From Drosophila persimilis (Eukaryota; Arthropoda; Insecta; Diptera; Drosophilidae): DNA of 64,000 bases. Within the stretch, counting starts at the first letter, position 1. Each line of letters begins with the position of its first letter. The stretch lies in assembly GCF_003286085.1 (NCBI RefSeq), contig NW_020825298.1, forward strand, positions 9,858,001-9,922,000, written 5' to 3'. Shown here one piece after another: positions 58,797 through 64,000 of the stretch. Position numbers and translations under genes: made by a program. The notes beneath the pieces were generated by a model that ran no database searches, was not told the DNA's origin, and saw only the letters and a program-made list of their open reading frames with translations.

Positions 58797-61191
58797 ATGA
58801 TATCTACCTGGATTGGACTCCTCCTGCTGTGGGTGGTCGGAGCCCTGGCCAATGATAATCTCCACGTGGCCTTCGAGTGGCGGGAAATGGACTTCAAGTA
58901 TGACACCTCGGATCAACGCTGGGCGGCCATCGAAAAGGGAGACTTTAAGCCCGCTAATGTTATACCCTTTGGCCTGGAGGTTTACAAGCACCGACTCTTT
59001 GTGACCCTGCCTAGATGGCGGGCCGGAGTGCCGGCCTCGTTGGCCTACCTTGATCTTAATGGTAAGCGAATGAGTTGCATTGTTGGCGCTGCAAGTAGAA
59101 GCAGCAGCTGCGGCCACATTTGAATTTAATTGCAGTTGCTTTTTCTGTGCCAAGAACTGATTTAAAATCTCAGCAATTGTTTTGGATTGTCTGACGGAAC
59201 TGTCTGATCAACTTGACCATCCAAAACAATTCAGTTTCCTTTCGCACTTGCCGGGCAATTACCATAATTCCGCACGCTGCAGCGTGCTGGCGTCATTAAC
59301 TGCCTGAGAGCCCCCACAGCCCACTCGGGACATAGCTAATAGATTCAAAGCTCGTTTGGGTAACTGTGGGGGCTGTGAGCGGACAGTAACCATAGACATT
59401 TGGTCATAACAAGTGCCAAGATTGTTGAGATGGTGCTACAATGTTTTCGATACATTGTCGTTTATCATTTATTTGGGTTCTACAAACGGAGGTATTGATG
59501 TAATGCCTCTGAAAACAGATCTGGTCCGTAGAAGGAAAGTATAGATAGGTTCAGAAGTAAGCTAGGGTACGAAGAATCTATACACATAGATACATCAAGT
59601 CGTAAAGAAAGTACGTATTTGTTAGAATTTTATAATATTTGTCTCTACATCTTTGATATGGAAGTGAATTATGTACTAAATGATTTTCAGTTGAAGTTAA
59701 TTAACATGAAAACGTATATGTTAGTGACCCACTCTGAACCCCTCAACAAAGCTGCTCTACCCTTTGCTGACTTACAACAAAGCGGATTGGAAGTTGCCGC
59801 AACCACAAGATCAGCCTCAGCTAATTAGCAAGCTGAACAATCAGCCCCCATACAATTAAAAGCCAGCGCCAGAGTGCAGTCAATGTCAACGGAGTTTGTT
59901 TGATTAGTCATCTGGGAGGTAGTCACCCAGTGAATACCCAAATGTTGTCGATATTCCAATTAGCAGAAGCCGAAAAAAGCAAATGCAAATGACTTAGATC
60001 ATAACAACAAAGTAATTGAGATTTAAAGAATTTGAGATCATTAACCCAGAATGAATGGAATTATATTTATGAAATTCTTTCTCTTTTATAGATACCTCGA
60101 CTAAAATGCCTGCTCTGAAGCCTTTTCCCAGCTGGGAGGCCCACAATCTGGCAGAAGCGGAACCAGAATTGGTTTCTCCATTCCGTGTGCGGGCTGATCG
60201 CTGTGGCCGGCTGTGGGTATTGGATCTACGTATCTCTGGTGTCCTGGAGAAAACAAAGATGTATGGAGCACCCCAGCTGCTGGTCTACGATCTGCACAAC
60301 GATGACCTGCTGCGCCGACACACGATCCCCGCGGAACAATTCAAACAGGGATCTTTTCTGGCCAATCTGGCCATAGAAGATGGGGACTGCGAGAACACCT
60401 TTGCGTATGCGGCGGATCTGGGTAGTCCCGGTTTGGTTGTCTACTCGTGGAAATCGCAGGAATCGTGGCGCGTGCAGCATCACTTCTTTCATCCAGATCC
60501 CATGGCCGGAAACTTTAGCGTGAATGGCATCGAGTTTCAGTGGGATGATGGACTCTATGGTTTGGCGTTGTCCAAGCCTATGGAAACGGGCTTCTCCACG
60601 CTGTACTTCCATCCCCTGTGCTCCACAATGGAGTTCTCTGTAAGCACATCGGTGCTGCGCAACAAGACTCTGGCCACATCGGCAGAGATCTATAGGGATT
60701 TCAAGGTGCTCGGCTCTCGTGGTCCCAACACCCAGGCTGGGGCTGAGTTCCTGGATCAGGAGACTGGTGTGCTCTTCTATGCCCTGCCGAACTTGAATGA
60801 AGTTGCCTGCTGGCGTACCTCTCAGGACTTCACCCATAATGCTCAGAGCCGCATCTTTAGGAACAACGACAGCATGATCTTTCCCAGCGATGTAAAGGTA
60901 GATCAGGAAAAGCGTCTCTGGGTCTTGTCCAATCAGCTGCCAGTGTTTATCTATGACGAGCTGTATGCCGGATCGATCAACTTCCGCATTCATACAGCCA
61001 GTGTGAAGGAGGCCATCGAGAACACAGCCTGCGAGAGTAGGACTTCCCCACTGCCGGATATCATTAACAAGTTAGGGGATATCCTCAATACAAATGTCAT
61101 TCTTAAGTCGACTTCGGATGCCTCCCCGATGTCTGCCAGTTCTCTGATGATGGCCACTCTCGGTCTACTGATGAGCTTAAGGCTCTTTTAG
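58797..61191 (+). CDS. yellow-b: Yellow-family (major royal jelly protein domain) secreted protein
   Basis: Two coding exons (58797-59061 and 60092-61191) encode 454 aa. A cleavable signal peptide (WIGLLLLWVVGALA) is followed by the Yellow/MRJP beta-propeller: FEWREMDFKYD, VTLPRWRAGVPASLAYLD, DRCGRLWVLDLRISG, VVYSW, then NGIEFQWDDGLYGLALS and FPSDVKVDQEKRLWVLSN. Sequons for N-glycosylation include NFS and NKT. The C-terminus ends in a hydrophobic stretch (SSLMMATLGLLMSLRLF), which could be a GPI-anchor signal. The choice of yellow-b over other paralogues rests on synteny that I recall (next to BuGZ at 36A-B). The exact substrate is unknown; some relatives act in melanin formation. Intron phase is 1. 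It is convergent with ppk17 (158 bp between stops). Confidence 0.85.
59062..60091 (+). other. yellow-b intron 1
   Basis: It runs from gtaagcg to ctcttttatag. No exon is seen inside. An approximate inverted repeat lies near 59300-59390 (cccccacagcc ... ggctgtgag with intervening sequence), which could form a hairpin in the pre-mRNA. Confidence 0.55.
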
Positions 61192-61349
61192 ATCCTTCCT
61201 ACAGGATCATCATCTCCCTGTCATCTGTATTATAAATAGTTCTTAGCTTTGCTTGTAATGTTGATTAAATGTAAGAAATTTATTTGATTAGTACTTTTAT
61301 TATGCTTAGGTAGGATATATGGAATGCCAAGCCAGCTTGACTCCATCTA

Positions 61350-63109
61350 TTAATACCCAGACTTCTTCTTATAGACAGTGGACACAGCCACATCCATGGT
61401 TTCACCGCTGGTCTGGGACTGACCATCTTCTGATGTTTCGCCCAATTTGCTTTTCTCCTTCTGCTGCATGCGCTTGATAAAGCCTCCACAAAAGAATAGA
61501 GTCATCTGGAAAAGAGGAAAATCAAATGATAAATATAATAGACGCCATAACGGATATATCCTACATGTTCCAGTATTCCAATGAGTCCTAAAACCGAAAG
61601 ACCCAACAAGAAGCCCAAAGAGCCGCCTATATCTGCTATAAACTGCGTTGTATCGTAACTTGGGCGCTCTTCAATCATCTGTAATGGGAAAAACCAATCA
61701 TTAAATGCTCGATATGTCATTTACCATCCATACCGATATCAATTTGGTTGTATAGTATATATAGATTAGAGAGCGGGGCTCTGGCTGGTTAAAGACTTTA
61801 CGGCTCTGTATGAAAGTTGTGTAGATTCGGGACTGGCAGGGTTGAATACAGTCACAGTCAAAGTCATCCTCATTCTCATAGACCCTTAACACGGGAAAAA
61901 CTATTAGGTGGGAACAATTCTTCAAGGGATAGAACCTTACTCCTTATAGTCCGCTATTAGATTCCTCATAGATAGGGAGTCATTGCAGGGCTCATTGACA
62001 ATCTCGTGCATCCAAGGACCCGAACACTTTGACTCATCCGCCAAATCCTGCCAGATGCAATGATCCCCGCACTGAAAAAAGGTTAAAGTTTAGCTGAAGG
62101 CAAAAAATCTTTCGTTTAAGAGTACCTTCAAATCACTGTAACCCTCATCACTCGAGCAGGGTTCCTCGCGAGTCTCCACATTCGAAAAGTATTGACTCTG
62201 GAGCTTGATCTCAATCTCCTCATTGATATTCACGAAAACATATTCCACACGGCCCGAGCCCTTCATGTTGATTTCTTTGGGTGAGCATTCGAAAATTTAA
62301 GGTTTCATTTTAAATGAATTTGAAAAGATTTTACCTGTAAAGTTCTCTCGTTTATCGTGAATGAAGACATGCCAGCCTGATCCTCCAGTGTCCACGTCAC
62401 TGGTCGAGGTTGTGGATCTGGCATGTTCTAACATCAGAGAGTAGCCCACAGATTTGGAGACTCGCTTGGTGGGTGCCTTCGGGCGTAGGGTATAGCAGCG
62501 ACCCATATAAAAGTGCAGACTGCTGTCGATTTCTAGATCTAAAAAGCATGTGGGTGTGTGAGTATTCCTCTAACATATTGCTGAAACTGTACCCACTGTT
62601 CTTATCACCATTTAGTCCGTAGAGGATAAAGGTGTCGTCGACGTCATGGGTGGAATTCTCAAAGAACTCATCTAGGGATATTTCGCCAAAAGGATACTTC
62701 ATCCAGCAGGTGGCATACTTTGGATGCGGACAGTATGCTCCAGACAGGTTCTACAAAAGAACAATCATACTTAAGGGAAACTGCTAGGGTTCCTATATGA
62801 CTAACTCACCGTGAGAACGTCCTCTCTGTAGGGTGGTTCCCGACATATGGTTATCGCTGGCATCTCAATTGTTTCGTTTAGGTTGTAGTAGGAGTGTGTA
62901 GAGATCGGAGGATCGTAGAGTTTTGCAAAGCACTCGTAGAGCTGGACAATCACCACGATGCTGCAGGCGAAGAGCACCAGGTAGCGGATGAGCTTTGCTG
63001 GATCCCTCAGTAGCCAGGCCCGCGTCTCCGACCAGTAACCCATGTCGAGTGGAAAGTGAAACTCAAGTGAGGTCTCAATGGCACTTTTCGTGTTTCCAAT
63101 TTCAGTCAT
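61350..63109 (-). CDS. ppk17: Pickpocket (DEG/ENaC) sodium channel subunit
   Basis: Eight exons (62810-63109, 62597-62750, 62335-62538, 62126-62274, 61941-62071, 61734-61884, 61565-61678 and 61350-61505) join in frame to 452 aa. The family forms trimeric amiloride-sensitive cation channels in neurons and epithelia. Both membrane helices are visible: TM1 at about 41-58 (IRYLVLFACSIVVIVQLY) and TM2 with the selectivity-filter region GGSLGFLLGLSVLGLIGIL near the C-terminus. Between them lies a Cys-rich extracellular loop (PAITICREPPY, CGDHCIWQDL, DFDCDCIQPCQSRIY). The FENSTHD block and sequons suit a glycosylated ectodomain. Exon 6 uses the acceptor gttaag at 61885; a tag 16 bp further upstream would break frame. 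The ATG at 63109 was chosen as the first strong one. The symbol rests on recalled synteny with LSm7. Confidence 0.85.
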
Positions 63110-64000
63110 GCTACGGCCAGCCTGCACAAGTTCTCACAGCTGGTCAAGATAAGCGTAATATTGATTTATGCACCATGGTGTTGTTTAGCCCCTAGATAAA
63201 GCTGGCGTTCTGCTCTCTCTCTCCGTCCATCCCCATTTTGGAGGGTATAATCTATCAGGACCGCTTGTATCTATTGTTTGCAAAATGTTTTACGAGTAGC
63301 ACAGGCAATTCAAGCGTAACATTACCAAAACATGCTGTTTATAATTGTTTTGCGCCTGGTGTACGAGTATCTACTCCTATTCCGCATAACCGTATCGTGT
63401 CTCCGGTTATGGCGGGTATATACGCGGTATGTTTGCAGTATCTCTAGCTGAAATCAGCGCCATGGTAACCAATTTATGGTTTTATATCTGGTTTACTCAC
63501 TGGCGGCTGCATGTGCAAAGAATTTTGAGGCATTACCTACGGGTTCGATCATGGGGAATCGTTGATCCTCTTTACTGAAAAATCGAAGTGAATCAAAAGC
63601 TTAGATGGATGCCATATAACCTCTACATACAGAAGTATTTTCTTGTTCTTTGGTATAAATAGTACTAAGTATTAAGATAATAAGGTGAAATAGATTATGG
63701 TTAATGTTTAAAATTTATTTGAGGAAACATTCAAATATTCATTAAGTTTGTTTACTTTTAAATAAACAATCATATCCTTCGATGATCCAAACATTCTAAA
63801 ATTAAGGAAAGGATACACAAGTTTGAATTGATATTGTTGATTCAATATTCCTTCAAAATATGTTTAACATTTTACAACTTTTCTATCATCTAAAAATATT
63901 GAAATATTTATGTGTTGACTGCTCTTTGGATGTCAGGATATGTGGATAACCACTTAAATATTGAGTGTAAATGATCCGTTAATATCTTTCAACCGGCTTA
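63110..64000. other. Right flank: ppk17 upstream region, no gene seen
   Basis: The first ~100 bp are the ppk17 leader or promoter on the minus strand. A short conserved-looking stretch with cgagtagcac and gtacgagtat words lies near 63290-63370. The last 400 bp are very AT-rich, and I see no exon in them. Confidence 0.5.

Noticed and set aside
60226-60993. 255-codon frame antisense to yellow-b
   Set aside because: It is the mirror of a long GC3-rich coding exon. It has no family resemblance, while the sense strand clearly encodes a Yellow domain.
1-64000. CRISPR arrays, tRNA or rRNA genes, retroviral or Polinton-like elements
   Set aside because: No regularly spaced repeats, tRNA boxes, rRNA-like sequence, or reverse transcriptase, integrase or capsid motifs were recognised.

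Overview
The window is nuclear DNA of a fruit fly (genus Drosophila). It holds compact multi-exon genes with 49-70 bp introns alongside long GA/CT-rich introns, Drosophila core-promoter words (DRE, Motif 1, Motif 6, TATA plus TCAGT initiator), and a run of genes that I recall from cytological region 36A-B of D. melanogaster 2L (Muller element B). From left to right on the right-hand side these are Cyt-c-d, Cyt-c-p, VhaSFD, Tsen2, a CMC1-like gene, Prosbeta4, Nubp1, glu (SMC4), ChLD3, LSm7, BuGZ, yellow-b and a pickpocket channel (ppk17). One repeat block (6059-6560) resembles, from memory, a repeat common in D. pseudoobscura-type genomes. An obscura-group fly is therefore my best guess, but this is unverified.

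Layout. 1-4059 has no gene I can support, apart from an orphan TATA+initiator pair near 2836-2878. 4060-4830 is a tandem array of a dispersed repeat. 4911-5784 (-) is a Dullard/CTDNEP1-like phosphatase gene with one 49 bp intron. 6059-6560 is a second repeat. 6561-19000 looks like one minus-strand gene: a 5' exon ending at 18761, a ~10.6 kb intron full of simple repeats, and a last exon (from 8174) with a short open frame and an AT-rich 3' UTR. Its 5' end faces the non-coding first exon of Cyt-c-d, so 18.8-19.2 kb is probably a two-way promoter. 21.7-26 kb carries the two cytochrome c genes in tandem.

27.4-45 kb is a dense block of housekeeping genes in alternating divergent and convergent pairs: VhaSFD<>Tsen2, Tsen2><CMC1-like (23 bp apart), Prosbeta4<>Nubp1, Nubp1><glu (65 bp), glu<>ChLD3, ChLD3><LSm7, LSm7<>BuGZ. 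They serve vacuolar acidification, tRNA splicing, mitochondrial metallochaperoning, the proteasome, Fe-S assembly, condensin, cuticle chitin, RNA decay or splicing, and spindle assembly. 45.8-51.4 kb is BuGZ, followed by ~7 kb of AT-rich sequence with two unexplained exon-like segments. 58.8-63.1 kb holds the convergent pair yellow-b and ppk17.

Most striking signal. All four divergent gene pairs between 31.5 and 45.8 kb carry a related copy of one dispersed repeat family in the shared 5' space. It starts with DRE-like or Motif 1-like sequence, continues with 3-6 tandem AAATATACC-type words (reverse complement of Ohler Motif 6) and a shared 150-400 bp tail. Further copies lie at 4.1-4.8 kb, 22.9-23.5 kb and 45.1-45.6 kb. 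This looks like a mobile or duplicating sequence that carries, or spread, housekeeping-promoter words.
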